This document shows positions 16,791 to 25,670 of a stretch of 64,000 bases of DNA, piece after piece (positions within the stretch are counted from its first letter, which is position 1; every line of letters starts with the position of its first letter). A program made the position numbers and the translations under genes. This DNA is from Tumebacillus_A lipolyticus (lineage in GTDB: Bacteria; Bacillota; Bacilli; Tumebacillales; Tumebacillaceae). Below the pieces are notes generated by a model. That model saw only the letters and a list, made by a program, of their open reading frames with translations. It searched no databases and was not told the origin of the DNA. The DNA lies in assembly GCF_042682745.1 (NCBI RefSeq), contig NZ_JBHUIO010000011.1:434001-498000 (forward strand), in the 5' to 3' direction.

Positions 16791-18689
16791 TTAGAGCAGT
16801 TCTCGCTTGTCTCCCACCCGTCGGCACACTTTTACCTCGTCAAAATACTCCAAGATCAGCACCGCAAACTTGCGCGAAGTTCCCACCCAATCGCGGAAGT
16901 CGGCCACGCCGAACGGACCGCTCTGGCGGAAGTGGACTTCGATCAGCTCTTTCGCTCGCAGAAGCGTCGCCGCAAGCAGGTGGACGCCTTCGCCGATCTC
17001 GATCAGCACGCCCGTCTCTCGCAGGTAGTGATACAGCCCGGCGAGCGTCTTCTCAAACGCTCCCGTCTCCTGCTTTACCTCGTCAAACGATGGCGGATAA
17101 TATTCTTTTTGCGCATAGAGCGCTTCGATCTTGCTGAGCAGCTCCTGTTCGCGCAGCGTGAAGGGCACCTGATAGCCGGTGATCGACAGCTTGTCGCGGC
17201 GAAGCGCAAAGCGGTCTTGGGCGATCTCAGCGGAGAGTAGCGCATCGAACAGCTTCGGCTTCAACTTCTGTTCGAGCTGTGACAGCACCTGCGCTTTCGG
17301 TACGCTGATCTGATACTTCTCTTTGGCAAAATGCGCTCTGATCTTCGCTTCGACCGCGTCGAACAGCTGGTGCGCCCAGTCGGTTCCCACATAGCCGTCC
17401 GCCACCGCGGTCACCTGCCGATCGGCGAGCAGCGGAGTCAGCCAATCGCTCACCACCGCCTCCGTCGCGTTCACCCGCTCGGCCAGCTCGCGCAGCGAGA
17501 GGCCAGGCTCCGCTGTCAGCGCGTCCAGCACCAAGCGCTCCGGCCCGCCCAGCTCCCGCTGCGTCAGCTCTTCGAGCACATAGTCTCGACGGCGGCGATG
17601 CTCGCGCACAGGGTGCGGGTCGATCACGCTGCCGCCGCCGATCGTCAGCATCGGCGAGAAGGTGCGGATGATGAAGCGGTCGTTCGGCGCGCAGACGATC
17701 GGGCTTTCCAACTGCAGTTGCACCAGCGCATCCGCTCCGGGCAACAGCTCATCGCGATCGAGGATCGACACGCGCCCGATCGCTTCGCTCGACCCGATGT
17801 AAAAGCGCACCCGCATCCGGTTGGTCAGCGCGCGCGGCGAGCTTTCCAGCAGGCGCAACCTCACGTCGATCCGCTCCGTCTGCCGATAGAGCCCTTTTTG
17901 CGCGATCACCATCCCGCGCTCCAGATCGGCGCGCTCGACACCGGCGAGGTTGAGCGCCGCACGCTGACCAGCCTGCGCGCGCTCAGCCGACTCGCCGTGC
18001 ACCTGAATGTGCCGCACGCGCGCTTGCACCCCTTTGGGCAACACCTCGACGATGTCCCCCACCTCCACCTGTCCGGCATATACGGTGCCGGTCGCCACCG
18101 TGCCGAAGCCCGCGACCGAAAACACCCGATCGACCGGCAGGCGCAGCGGAGCGGACACTTCGCGCGGCAAGACCTCGCTTGCCAAGCGCCCGATCTCCGC
18201 CCGCAGCGACTCGATCCCGACTCCTTTCGCAGCGGAGACGGCGAGCAGCGGCGCATCGGCCAAGAACGTCTCCCGCAATCGCTCTCGCACTTCCTCCTCG
18301 ACCATCGCCAGCCAATCTTCCTCGACCGTGTCCCGCTTGGTCAAGACGATGATGCCCTTTTGCACGTGCAGCATCTCCAAGATGTGCAGGTGCTCCTCCG
18401 TCTGCGGCATGATCCCTTCGTTTGCGTCGATCACCAGCAGGATCAGATCGATGCCCCCCGCTCCGGCCAGCATGTTGCGGACAAACCGCTCGTGCCCTGG
18501 AACGTCAATCACCCCGACGCGTCTGCCGTCGGGGAGAGTGAAGGGGGCAAATCCGATGTCGATCGTGATGCCCCGCTCTTTTTCTTCTTTGTGCACATCC
18601 GTATCTTTGCCGGTCAGCGCTTTGACCAAAGTCGTCTTGCCGTGGTCGATATGGCCGGCCGTGCCCAGGATCAGAAACTGATCATTCAT
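16791..18689 (-). CDS. selB: SelB, selenocysteine-specific translation elongation factor
   Basis: A 632-residue translational GTPase that delivers Sec-tRNA to in-frame UGA codons marked by a SECIS element. G1 is GHIDHGKT (12-19), G2 includes ERGITIDIGF, G3 is DVPGHERF and G4 is LTKRD. Beta-barrel domains 2 and 3 follow (about 175-345, with VFSVAGFGTVATGTV). Winged-helix repeats for SECIS binding fill residues 370-632. The length is normal for bacterial SelB. AGAGGA precedes the ATG. It starts 14 bases after trxB and is likely cotranscribed with it. The usual partners selA and selC are not adjacent, and no selenoprotein with in-frame TGA was found in this window. Confidence 0.95.
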   Translation of the reverse strand: MNDQFLILGTAGHIDHGKTTLVKALTGKDTDVHKEEKERGITIDIGFAPFTLPDGRRVGVIDVPGHERFVRNMLAGAGGIDLILLVIDANEGIMPQTEEHLHILEMLHVQKGIIVLTKRDTVEEDWLAMVEEEVRERLRETFLADAPLLAVSAAKGVGIESLRAEIGRLASEVLPREVSAPLRLPVDRVFSVAGFGTVATGTVYAGQVEVGDIVEVLPKGVQARVRHIQVHGESAERAQAGQRAALNLAGVERADLERGMVIAQKGLYRQTERIDVRLRLLESSPRALTNRMRVRFYIGSSEAIGRVSILDRDELLPGADALVQLQLESPIVCAPNDRFIIRTFSPMLTIGGGSVIDPHPVREHRRRRDYVLEELTQRELGGPERLVLDALTAEPGLSLRELAERVNATEAVVSDWLTPLLADRQVTAVADGYVGTDWAHQLFDAVEAKIRAHFAKEKYQISVPKAQVLSQLEQKLKPKLFDALLSAEIAQDRFALRRDKLSITGYQVPFTLREQELLSKIEALYAQKEYYPPSFDEVKQETGAFEKTLAGLYHYLRETGVLIEIGEGVHLLAATLLRAKELIEVHFRQSGPFGVADFRDWVGTSRKFAVLILEYFDEVKVCRRVGDKRELL

Positions 18690-18703
18690 TCGCGATCAAT
18701 CCT

Positions 18704-19651
18704 CTATTCTTGATCCGCTTCCCACATCTCCACATAGTGGCCCGCGTAGAAGGCGGCTACCGCGCCGTCTGCCGTCGCCGTCACCACTTGGCGCAGCACC
18801 GTCTCGCGCCCATCGCCAGCGGCGAAGATGCCGGGGATCTTCGTCTCCATCTTGGAGTTGGTCAGCACATAGCCAGCTTCGTTCAAGATCGGCAGGTCGG
18901 AGAAGAACTTCGTGTTCGGCACCATGCCGACATAGATGAACACGCCGTCAGCCGCATACTCACCAGTCTCGCCCGTCTTCGTGTTTTTAATCTTCAACTT
19001 CTGCACTTTGCCTTCGCCCTCGATCGACTCGACCACCGTGTCCCAGATGAAAGAGATCTTCTCGTTCTTAAACGCGCGGTCCTGCAAGATCTTTTGCGCC
19101 CGCAGCGAATCGCGACGGTGGATGATCGTCACTTTGGAAGCGTGGCGGGTCAGGTAGATGCCCTCTTCCACCGCCGAGTCGCCGCCGCCGACCACGACCA
19201 GCTCCTTCTCGCGGAAAAACGCGCCATCGCAAGTCGCGCAGTAGGAGACGCCACGGCCGCGCAGCTCCTCTTCACCAGGTGCGCCAAGCTTGCGCGGCTC
19301 GGCACCGGTCGCCAAGATGATCGTCTTGGTCAGAAACTCGCCGCGGCTGGTGAGCACCTTCTTGATCTTCTTGTCCGCATCTTCGATGCGCTCCACTTCG
19401 GCGGTGATCATCTCCGTGCCGAAATCTTCCGCCTGCTTGTGCATGGTCATCGACAGCGATGGTCCGTCCACCGATTCGACGCCCGGGTAGTTTTCGATCA
19501 GATGGGTGGTCGCCGCCTGCCCGCCGGGCATTCCGCGCTCGATCATCGCAACTTTCAGGTTGGCGCGGCCCGCATACAGACCTGCTGCCATGCCGGCTGG
19601 CCCGCCGCCAATTATGATCACATCATAGAGAGTATGGTTATCGCTCATCAT
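18704..19651 (-). CDS. trxB: Thioredoxin reductase
   Basis: A 315-residue FAD/NADPH flavoprotein that reduces thioredoxin. The FAD Rossmann motif is IIGGGPAG (13-20), the redox-active site is CATC (138-141), the NADPH motif is VVGGGDSAVEEG near 153, and the FAD-binding IPGIFAAGDGR is near 275. AAAGGGGGC precedes tandem ATG codons; either 19651 or 19648 could start. It leads into selB with a 14-base gap. In B. subtilis trxB also neighbours yvcD, as here. Confidence 0.95.
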   Translation of the reverse strand: MMSDNHTLYDVIIIGGGPAGMAAGLYAGRANLKVAMIERGMPGGQAATTHLIENYPGVESVDGPSLSMTMHKQAEDFGTEMITAEVERIEDADKKIKKVLTSRGEFLTKTIILATGAEPRKLGAPGEEELRGRGVSYCATCDGAFFREKELVVVGGGDSAVEEGIYLTRHASKVTIIHRRDSLRAQKILQDRAFKNEKISFIWDTVVESIEGEGKVQKLKIKNTKTGETGEYAADGVFIYVGMVPNTKFFSDLPILNEAGYVLTNSKMETKIPGIFAAGDGRETVLRQVVTATADGAVAAFYAGHYVEMWEADQE

Positions 19652-19711
19652 AAAAGCCCCCTTTATTCAAAAGACGAACCGCACATTGCTCTTCGTTAGT
19701 ATGAGATAGCA

Positions 19712-19748
19712 AAAGGACGAGGATTCCTCTTTCCTGTCCTCGTCCTTT
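19712..19748 (-). terminator. Terminator after the YvcD-like gene
   Basis: A 12-bp perfect stem AAAGGACGAGGA/TCCTCGTCCTTT with a 13-base loop, ending in TTTT on the minus strand. It separates the YvcD-like gene from trxB. Confidence 0.75.
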
Positions 19749-19787
19749 AGTATATCTAAGCAAGTGCGGTGGGAACTGTAAGTCTGC

Positions 19788-21512
19788 CTACAAATCCTCA
19801 CCCTCGTTTTTCGTCTGCGCGAGGAGGCGGAAGATTTTGGAGACCGCACCCGTCGGCACGCCGTATCGTCCTGCCACATCTGCCTGCGTCGCCTTCACCC
19901 CGAGCTTGCGCAGCACCGCATATTCGAGGGCGGCCGCCCAGTTCGCCGTCTTGACGATTCGCGGCGGCGCATGAAACACGCGGTTGAGGTAGGCGATCCA
20001 GATGTCCCTCGCCAGATGGCGCGCCACCTCGCCGTGCGCGCGCTCAAGCTTGGAGATCGTCATGTCGAGCACATTCTGCCATTCGGGTCGACAGGTCAGC
20101 AGATCGTCCTGCGGCATCGACTGCACCCGCAGGATCACATCCTCCTTGTCCAGATGCGCTTGAAACGGGCCTTCCGCCCCGATGTGGCGCAGCACGTAGA
20201 TCGCCAGCCGCTTCAGCTGATCGATCTCGTCCGGATTTTTGATAAACTCGCGCAGCGCATGCTCAACCTCTTTGTCCGCCAACAGGGCAAACGTCTGGAT
20301 CACCTGCGTCTTCGTCTCCAGATCGCCATGCTTGAGCGCCCAAAACAGGGAGGAGCGAATCAGCGGGTCATGTCGCCACGCCCCCAGCTGACCGGTCTGC
20401 AGCTGCTCCTTCATGATCCGAAACTGCTCTTGAAACGGAATGTGGTACTGGTAGGAGACAGACTCCATCTTCCGGCCGGCGCTGATCGCTTCGTTCACTT
20501 TGCTCAAAAAGAACCGCGGCGTCTCCGATTCGGGATCGAGCGCCTGCACTTCCTCCCACACCCGCTTCGCCTTCTCCAAAAAGCCGAGGTTGGCAGCCGA
20601 TGCTGCCACGCAGTGCAACAGCGCCGTATCGGTCCGATCCCCCCAGCGCAACAGCTGGCGAAACAGGCGATAGGCGGTCGTATGCTCACCCAAGATCCCC
20701 ATCGTCGTCGCCAGCTTATACGTATGATCAAAATAGAGCGGATAGAGCTTGCGCAGCCCTTCCAAAATCTCCTGCAGCTGTTCGCGATTGCCCAGATGCT
20801 GATGAAACACCGCCAGATTGCACAGCGCGTGCACATTGGACGGATCGCGTTCCAACACTTCCAAGGCGATCTCGATCGCCTTGTCGATATCGCCTTGATA
20901 GTAGTAGGCGAGCGATAGGTTGTTGCGAGGAGCGGTCGAATCAGGCTGGCGCTCGACCGCCTTTTCCAGATATTCGGACGCTTCGAGGAACTTGCCTTCC
21001 TCCAGCAGCTTTCTTGCCGTATCATGACCTTGCGCATCTTCGTCTGGTTGCTTCTTGCGCTCTTGAAACACTTTGCCGCCACCAAACTCCTGCACCAGGA
21101 TCTGCAACATCTCATCCGCATCTTCTGCAAACTCGCCGCGCGGGTCGAGTTCCAGATAGCGTGCCACACAATCTTCCGCCTTTTCATAATCGCCCAAGTT
21201 GGCCCAGTTGTTCGCCATGTAAAAATGGCATTCGACCATGTCCGGGTCGATTTCCCGCAAGATCTTTTGCAAGATCAGATTCGACTCTTCAAACTCGCCC
21301 AACTCGGAGAGGACGCCTGCCAGGTTGCAGTGGTTCACCGGATTGTCCGGCTCAAGCTCTGCTGCCTTCCGAAAATTTTTCAAGGCGTTCTTCAGGTCAT
21401 GACGATCCAGATAATGTACGGCCCGCTCAAAGAAGAAGGCGGCATCGACATGGAATTGAATGATGTTGTTTTTGTGTTTGCGTGATTCCCCTTGGCTTTT
21501 CGGCTTATCCAC
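19788..21512 (-). CDS. YvcD-like tetratricopeptide-repeat protein
   Basis: A 574-residue soluble protein. Its N-terminal two-thirds consist of about eight TPR units, for example ALKNFRKAAELEPDNPVNHCNLA, AEDCVARYLELDP, ASEYLEKAVERQPDS and AIEIALEVLERDPSN. A helical middle follows, then a C-terminal helix-turn-helix-like segment (AALEYAVLRKLG..ATQADVAGRYGVPTGAVSKIFRLL, about 528-565) that resembles a cyclin/TFIIB-like or DNA-binding end. The gene order beside trxB and near rapZ/whiA genes matches yvcD of B. subtilis. It starts at GTG with GGGAGGTGA six bases upstream. TPRs bind proteins; the partner is unknown. Confidence 0.8.
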   Translation of the reverse strand: MDKPKSQGESRKHKNNIIQFHVDAAFFFERAVHYLDRHDLKNALKNFRKAAELEPDNPVNHCNLAGVLSELGEFEESNLILQKILREIDPDMVECHFYMANNWANLGDYEKAEDCVARYLELDPRGEFAEDADEMLQILVQEFGGGKVFQERKKQPDEDAQGHDTARKLLEEGKFLEASEYLEKAVERQPDSTAPRNNLSLAYYYQGDIDKAIEIALEVLERDPSNVHALCNLAVFHQHLGNREQLQEILEGLRKLYPLYFDHTYKLATTMGILGEHTTAYRLFRQLLRWGDRTDTALLHCVAASAANLGFLEKAKRVWEEVQALDPESETPRFFLSKVNEAISAGRKMESVSYQYHIPFQEQFRIMKEQLQTGQLGAWRHDPLIRSSLFWALKHGDLETKTQVIQTFALLADKEVEHALREFIKNPDEIDQLKRLAIYVLRHIGAEGPFQAHLDKEDVILRVQSMPQDDLLTCRPEWQNVLDMTISKLERAHGEVARHLARDIWIAYLNRVFHAPPRIVKTANWAAALEYAVLRKLGVKATQADVAGRYGVPTGAVSKIFRLLAQTKNEGEDL

Positions 21513-21591
21513 AGAGCGTCACCTCCCGAGCCCTTCTAATGTTTTCCTAGTATATCACAACTGGGAAAGCACTGTCACAAGAAGCGTCCGG

Positions 21592-22557
21592 TCACTGTTT
21601 GCTCGACTCCGGCGTAAGCGATGAGATCGAGCGGTTGTGATGAATCCGGTCGATCGCTTCGGCGAACAGGGGAGCTGCGGAGAGCACGATCAGGTTCGCA
21701 AGCTCCCCTTGCCTTTGAATCGGCAAGGTGTCGGTCACCACCACTTCCCGGATCGCCGGATGGGAAAGCCGCTCGCGGGCTGGGCCTGAGAACACCGCAT
21801 GCGTCGCGCAGAGGATGCCTTCCGGACGCGCTCCGTTTTGCACCAGCCCTTCGATCACCTTGACCAGCGTCCCCCCGGTGTCGATCATATCTTCGATGAT
21901 GATCGGAATCTTGTGTTTCACATCGCCGATCACATGGGTGATCTCCGCCTCGTTGTGCTTCGGTCGGCGCTTGTTCATCAGGGCGACCGGCAGATCGAGA
22001 TAGGTCGCCAAGCGCTCGGCCGTCTTCGCGCGCCCCGCATCGGGCGAGACGATGATCGCATTGCTCAAATCTTTGGTGCGCAGATGATCGGCGATCAGGT
22101 CGAGCGCCGTCATGTGATCGACCGGGATGTCAAAAAAGCCTTGGATCGCCGGCGCATGCAGATCCATCGTCAGCACGCGCTCCGCCCCGGCTGTGGTCAG
22201 CAGATCTGCCAGCAGTTTGGCAGTGATCGGCTCCCTTGGCTGATCTTGCTTCTCCTGACGTGCATAACCGTAGTAAGGCAAAATCACATTAATCATGCCG
22301 GCAGAAGATCGCTTGAGCGCATCGATCATCACCAGCAGTTCCACAAAGTGGTCGTTGACCGGATGGGAAAAGGATTGAAACACATAGACATCCGATCCCC
22401 GCACGCTCTCGTCGATGCTGACATACGTCTCCCCGCTGGAGAAGCGCGACAGGCGCGCCTCGCCAAGCGGCACACCGAGCAGGCGGCAGACCTCAGCTGC
22501 CAACTTCGGATTGGACGAGCCGGCAAAGATCTTCAGGTCATCAAGCGGCCGCTTCAC
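21592..22557 (-). CDS. Divergent ribose-phosphate pyrophosphokinase (PRPP synthetase paralogue)
   Basis: A 321-residue class I PRPP synthetase-fold protein. It keeps the PRPP signature (IIIEDMIDTGGTL near 218), the metal-binding MDLHAPAIQGFFDIPVDH near 130-147 and the flexible-loop KRRPK. Two conserved places differ from housekeeping Prs as I recall it: YARQEKQDQPREP replaces YARQDRKARPREP, and DLHAPAIQ replaces DLHAxQIQ. It may therefore be a second copy with altered regulation or substrate. The start is GTG, with AGGAG nine bases upstream. It is divergent from rubrerythrin. PRPP feeds histidine synthesis, encoded downstream in the window. Confidence 0.85.
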   Translation of the reverse strand: MKRPLDDLKIFAGSSNPKLAAEVCRLLGVPLGEARLSRFSSGETYVSIDESVRGSDVYVFQSFSHPVNDHFVELLVMIDALKRSSAGMINVILPYYGYARQEKQDQPREPITAKLLADLLTTAGAERVLTMDLHAPAIQGFFDIPVDHMTALDLIADHLRTKDLSNAIIVSPDAGRAKTAERLATYLDLPVALMNKRRPKHNEAEITHVIGDVKHKIPIIIEDMIDTGGTLVKVIEGLVQNGARPEGILCATHAVFSGPARERLSHPAIREVVVTDTLPIQRQGELANLIVLSAAPLFAEAIDRIHHNRSISSLTPESSKQ

Positions 22558-22612
22558 CCTGCATCACTCCTATCGCTCAAAATGTGATCTATCTTACAGA
22601 AAGTGTCCCAGT

Positions 22613-22627
22613 TTAGAGTTAGTCTAA
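22613..22627. promoter_or_regulatory. Possible PerR/Fur-type 7-1-7 operator
   Basis: TTAGAGT-T-AGTCTAA forms a 7-1-7 inverted repeat with one mismatched pair. It agrees with ten of fourteen positions of the PerR box (TTATAATNATTATAA). It lies between the divergent PRPP synthetase and rubrerythrin genes. Confidence 0.35.
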
Positions 22628-22686
22628 TAACAGAATCATTACAAGTCACCCACACGGATGACAATTGACGAGGAGGAGATTTCATC

Positions 22687-23115
22687 ATGGCATACGAGAT
22701 CAAAGGCACAAAAACTGCAGACAATTTGAAAACCGCATTCGCAGGCGAATCCCAAGCGAACCGTCGCTACCTGTTCTTCGCAGAAAAAGCGGACGCAGAG
22801 GGCGCTGTCGAAGTTGCTGAGCTGTTCCGTGCGATCGCAAACGGCGAGACCAAGCACGCGTTCGGCCACTTCGATGCGCTGCGCAACAACGGTGAAGGCG
22901 ACCCGGTGACCGGGCTTCCTGTCTCCAACGCGAAAGAGATGCTCGCATCGGCGATCGCAGGCGAGACGTACGAATATACCGAGATGTACCCGGGCTTTGC
23001 TAAGACCGCTCGCGATGAAGGCTTTGACGAGATCGGCGAGTGGATGGAAGTGATGGCAAAAGCGGAGCGCGTACATGCGCAGCGCTTCCAAAAACTGCTC
23101 GACTCGATGGAGTAA
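22687..23115 (+). CDS. Rubrerythrin (diiron domain only)
   Basis: A 142-residue ferritin-like four-helix protein that should bind two irons and reduce hydrogen peroxide. Ligand motifs visible are GESQANRRY near 20, GETKHAF near 53, GETYEYTEMYPGF near 88 and AERVHAQRF near 128. The C-terminal rubredoxin domain of full rubrerythrin is missing, so it resembles the short erythrin-like class and needs a separate electron donor. GAGGAGGAG precedes the ATG. The next gene encodes DUF3501, a common rubrerythrin neighbour, and the two are probably cotranscribed. Confidence 0.92.
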   Translation: MAYEIKGTKTADNLKTAFAGESQANRRYLFFAEKADAEGAVEVAELFRAIANGETKHAFGHFDALRNNGEGDPVTGLPVSNAKEMLASAIAGETYEYTEMYPGFAKTARDEGFDEIGEWMEVMAKAERVHAQRFQKLLDSME

Positions 23116-23205
23116 TTCTGCTCGATCCGATCGGTCCGCCCTGTACATCATACGTGCGGGGCGGGCGCTTCATCATCACGACTCAGGAACCGGAGGTGGA
23201 TTTTT

Positions 23206-23790
23206 ATGACGACGATTACGAAAAGCGACATCGTGGCACTCCCAACCTATCGCCAAGGGCGCGACGAGTATGTCAAAAAGATGATCCAGTACAAGAAGGC
23301 GCGCCGCGTGCGCTTCAATCAAGACATCTCGCTGTTGTTTGAAAACAAAAGCACCGTCATGTTTCAAATCCAGGAGCTGCTGAACAACGAAGACCTGACC
23401 GACCCGAAAGAGATCGACGAATATATTGAGATCTATTCTGGCATGCTGCCCGGGGAGAATGAGCTGTCGGCCACCCTGTTCATCGAGACGGACGAGCAGA
23501 CGGCGCTCACCGAACTGCTGATGAAGCTCAAAGGCATCGAACATCACCTCTCCCTCGTCGTGAACGGTGAGACGATCAAAGCGGTGTTCGAAGAAGAGCA
23601 TGACGACCGCGAGTTCACAACGTCTGTCCATTACCTCAAATTCCCGCTGACGGGCACGGCGATCGCCTACATCGCCAACGGCTCTTACGAACATGAGAGC
23701 GTGCAGCTCGTGCTGGATCATCCGCACATGAGCGTCACCGTTCAGCTCTCCGATGAGACGATCTCCTCGCTGGCCAAAGATTTAGCCTAA
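23206..23790 (+). CDS. DUF3501 family protein
   Basis: A 194-residue soluble protein. Residues 25-60 (KKARRVRFNQDISLLFENKSTVMFQIQELL), ENELSATLFIET near 85, LKGIEHHLSL near 108 and SVHYLKF near 142 match the DUF3501 family as I remember it. It usually lies next to rubrerythrin or Fe-S/oxidative-stress genes, as here. CGGAGGTGG precedes the ATG by about seven bases. The enzyme function, if any, is unknown. Confidence 0.85.
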   Translation: MTTITKSDIVALPTYRQGRDEYVKKMIQYKKARRVRFNQDISLLFENKSTVMFQIQELLNNEDLTDPKEIDEYIEIYSGMLPGENELSATLFIETDEQTALTELLMKLKGIEHHLSLVVNGETIKAVFEEEHDDREFTTSVHYLKFPLTGTAIAYIANGSYEHESVQLVLDHPHMSVTVQLSDETISSLAKDLA

Positions 23791-23880
23791 GAGATCATGA
23801 TCGGCGTGCGCAGCGGTCCTGCCGATCTGCTCGCGCACCTTTTCCTCAATTTCATGACCTGCTATCACTCACTTTATGCG

Positions 23881-23918
23881 AACGCCCATCGCGCTCTTCT
23901 GACGCGATGGGCGTTTTT
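23881..23918 (+). terminator. Terminator after the rubrerythrin-DUF3501 unit
   Basis: A 13-bp perfect stem AACGCCCATCGCG/CGCGATGGGCGTT with a nine-base loop and a T-run. Confidence 0.9.
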
Positions 23919-23973
23919 GCTACACATGCAAGTTGAGCTCCCGTCCCAAACTAAGAGCGGGAGGTGGTCAGGT

Positions 23974-24411
23974 ATGTTGACAATACCCGGCTTTCTGTTG
24001 ATCAGCCTCATTCTCTTCGGCCTCTTTTTCCTCTGGTATTGGGCGGTGCATCGCAACGGGGTGTACAACGCGGCCAGAGCGAACGATGAGGATGCTCTCG
24101 CGCAGATGAGCGGCACCGACCGATTGCGCCCGACAGCTTCCAACAGGTTTGCGACCGCGGAGATCGGAACGATCGGCGAGCGCGAAGACGGTCTGGAAAG
24201 CGGACAGCGCCCGATCACCGATCCGCACCGACTGCTGCCCGCCCCTGCTGGGCGAGCGCGCACACGCCGCCTCGTCACGCCGATCAACGACACAGAGTTT
24301 GCGGCGATGCCGACAGCCGAGTTCGAAGCGCTGCCCGATCAACTGCCCGATCAACTGCCCGTGCTCGGCGACGACGCGGCCGCATCCGCTCAACAGCGCG
24401 ACAGCAGATGA
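23974..24411 (+). CDS. Single-pass membrane protein of unknown function
   Basis: A 145-residue protein with one N-terminal helix (residues 4-27, very Leu/Phe-rich), then a polar, probably cytoplasmic or extracellular tail rich in Arg, Ala, Pro and Asp. A short DQLP repeat (three units) sits near residue 125. The ATG at 23974 is chosen because GGGAGGTGG lies upstream and the terminator at 23881 separates this gene from DUF3501. The low-complexity tail gives no family match. A strong terminator follows at 24432. Confidence 0.6.
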   Translation: MLTIPGFLLISLILFGLFFLWYWAVHRNGVYNAARANDEDALAQMSGTDRLRPTASNRFATAEIGTIGEREDGLESGQRPITDPHRLLPAPAGRARTRRLVTPINDTEFAAMPTAEFEALPDQLPDQLPVLGDDAAASAQQRDSR

Positions 24412-24431
24412 TCCGCTACAGTCGGTCAAGT

Positions 24432-24471
24432 CACCCCCTTCAGCCTGTTTGGCGAAGGGGGTGTCTTTTTT
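24432..24471 (+). terminator. Terminator after the 23974 gene
   Basis: The stem CACCCCCTT/AAGGGGGTG (24432-24440 with 24455-24463) has a small inner hairpin GCC..GGC in the loop and six T at 24466-24471. Confidence 0.85.
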
Positions 24472-24569
24472 CTGCAATCTTTTGAAATATTCTTGAAACA
24501 ATTTTGCCAAAAATCAGACTAATATTGTATGGCTAATCTTTCTTATCTGAATCGATTAAGTTCTTTCAT

Positions 24570-25670
24570 ATGGAATGTAAGGGGGAGATTGCAATCATTC
24601 GCATGCTCAAAGGCTTGCTGATCGGGCTCGCCGTGTTGCTCGGCATCTTGATGATCGGGAATCTGGATAAGATCTTCATCCAGTCAGCTCCTGATCGCGT
24701 GATCGTGACCACGAAAAAAGTCGGCGCGGTCAGCTTGGAGAAAATTATGGAGAAATATGAGGGGACCGAGGTGTACGAAGAACGGTTCGGGTTGGTCAAA
24801 GTACCGTATGGACAGGTCAATCGATACGTGCAACTTCTCAAAGAGGACAAAGATATTCGCATGGTCAGCAAGATACAGATCGAGCCGAAGCTCGACTTCA
24901 AAAACTTTGTCGTCGAAGTTCGCGACCAGCTCGTCGGGTACACGGAGGGAGAGTTCGGCACGATCACCTACCGCAACCGGATTGACCGAGAGCTGCCGAT
25001 CGATCTGCAGTTGGGCAAGATGGTCAAGCGCTCCTTCTCCTACCTGATCCCGGGAATCTTGACGGCGATCGTCGGCGGATTTGCGCTGGCGCTGCTGGCG
25101 ATCTGGCTGCCGAAGGTCGGGTCGGTGCTCGACAAGTTCAACCGGCTGTTGCTCGCCATGCCAGACTTTTTGATCATCGCTCTGATGCAGACGATCGCTA
25201 TCCTACTTGCGATCGCCTCGGGAAAAAAGGTGCTGACGATCATGCAGTTTGCGGATAACACGCCTTTCCTGATCCCCTTTCTGGCGATCTCGCTCTTGCC
25301 GACCGCGCTGATGTACGGTGCGTTTCGCATCGCCGTCACCCGCGAATGGGATGAAGGATACATCAAGACCGCCTATGCGAAAGGGGTGAGCCGCAGCCGC
25401 GTGATCCTCGTCCATATCCTGCGCAATGTGACAGAAGACCTGCTGGCTGTGCTGCCGCGCGTCGTGTCGGTCGCGATCACCTCGCTCGTCGTCGCCGAGG
25501 TGATGTGCGGCGTGTTCGGGCTGGGCGGCTATGCGATCAACCCCGACCTGTTCAAGGTGACCTCCCTGCCGGCGACCTGCGCCATCCTCGCCTGCTTCGG
25601 TCTGCTCACCCACGTGCTCGTCGCCATCCTGCGCAAATACCTCGTGGTCAAGACGAAGGAGGTGGCGTAG
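24570..25670 (+). CDS. OppB-like ABC transporter permease
   Basis: A 366-residue inner-membrane permease of the peptide/nickel class. It has an N-terminal helix (12-30), an extracellular domain of about 110 residues and then five helices from about 155 onward. The permease EAA-type loop is EWDEGYIKTAYAKGVSRSRVILVHILRN near 265-293. It ends one codon before its OppC-like partner. The start is uncertain: ATG at 24570 has no ribosome site, while AAGGGGGAG at about 24578-24586 would serve ATC/ATT codons near 24594-24597 or ATG at 24603. No binding protein or ATPase gene lies nearby, so the substrate is unknown. Confidence 0.8.
   Translation: MECKGEIAIIRMLKGLLIGLAVLLGILMIGNLDKIFIQSAPDRVIVTTKKVGAVSLEKIMEKYEGTEVYEERFGLVKVPYGQVNRYVQLLKEDKDIRMVSKIQIEPKLDFKNFVVEVRDQLVGYTEGEFGTITYRNRIDRELPIDLQLGKMVKRSFSYLIPGILTAIVGGFALALLAIWLPKVGSVLDKFNRLLLAMPDFLIIALMQTIAILLAIASGKKVLTIMQFADNTPFLIPFLAISLLPTALMYGAFRIAVTREWDEGYIKTAYAKGVSRSRVILVHILRNVTEDLLAVLPRVVSVAITSLVVAEVMCGVFGLGGYAINPDLFKVTSLPATCAILACFGLLTHVLVAILRKYLVVKTKEVA

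Noticed and set aside
15668..18703. tRNA-Sec (selC) near selB
   Set aside because: No 90-base tRNA-like fold with a TCA anticodon was seen around selB or in the adjacent gaps.
24342..24365. Tandem CTGCCCGATCAA repeats inside the 23974 gene
   Set aside because: Only two short units in a low-complexity coding tail; not a CRISPR or mobile repeat.
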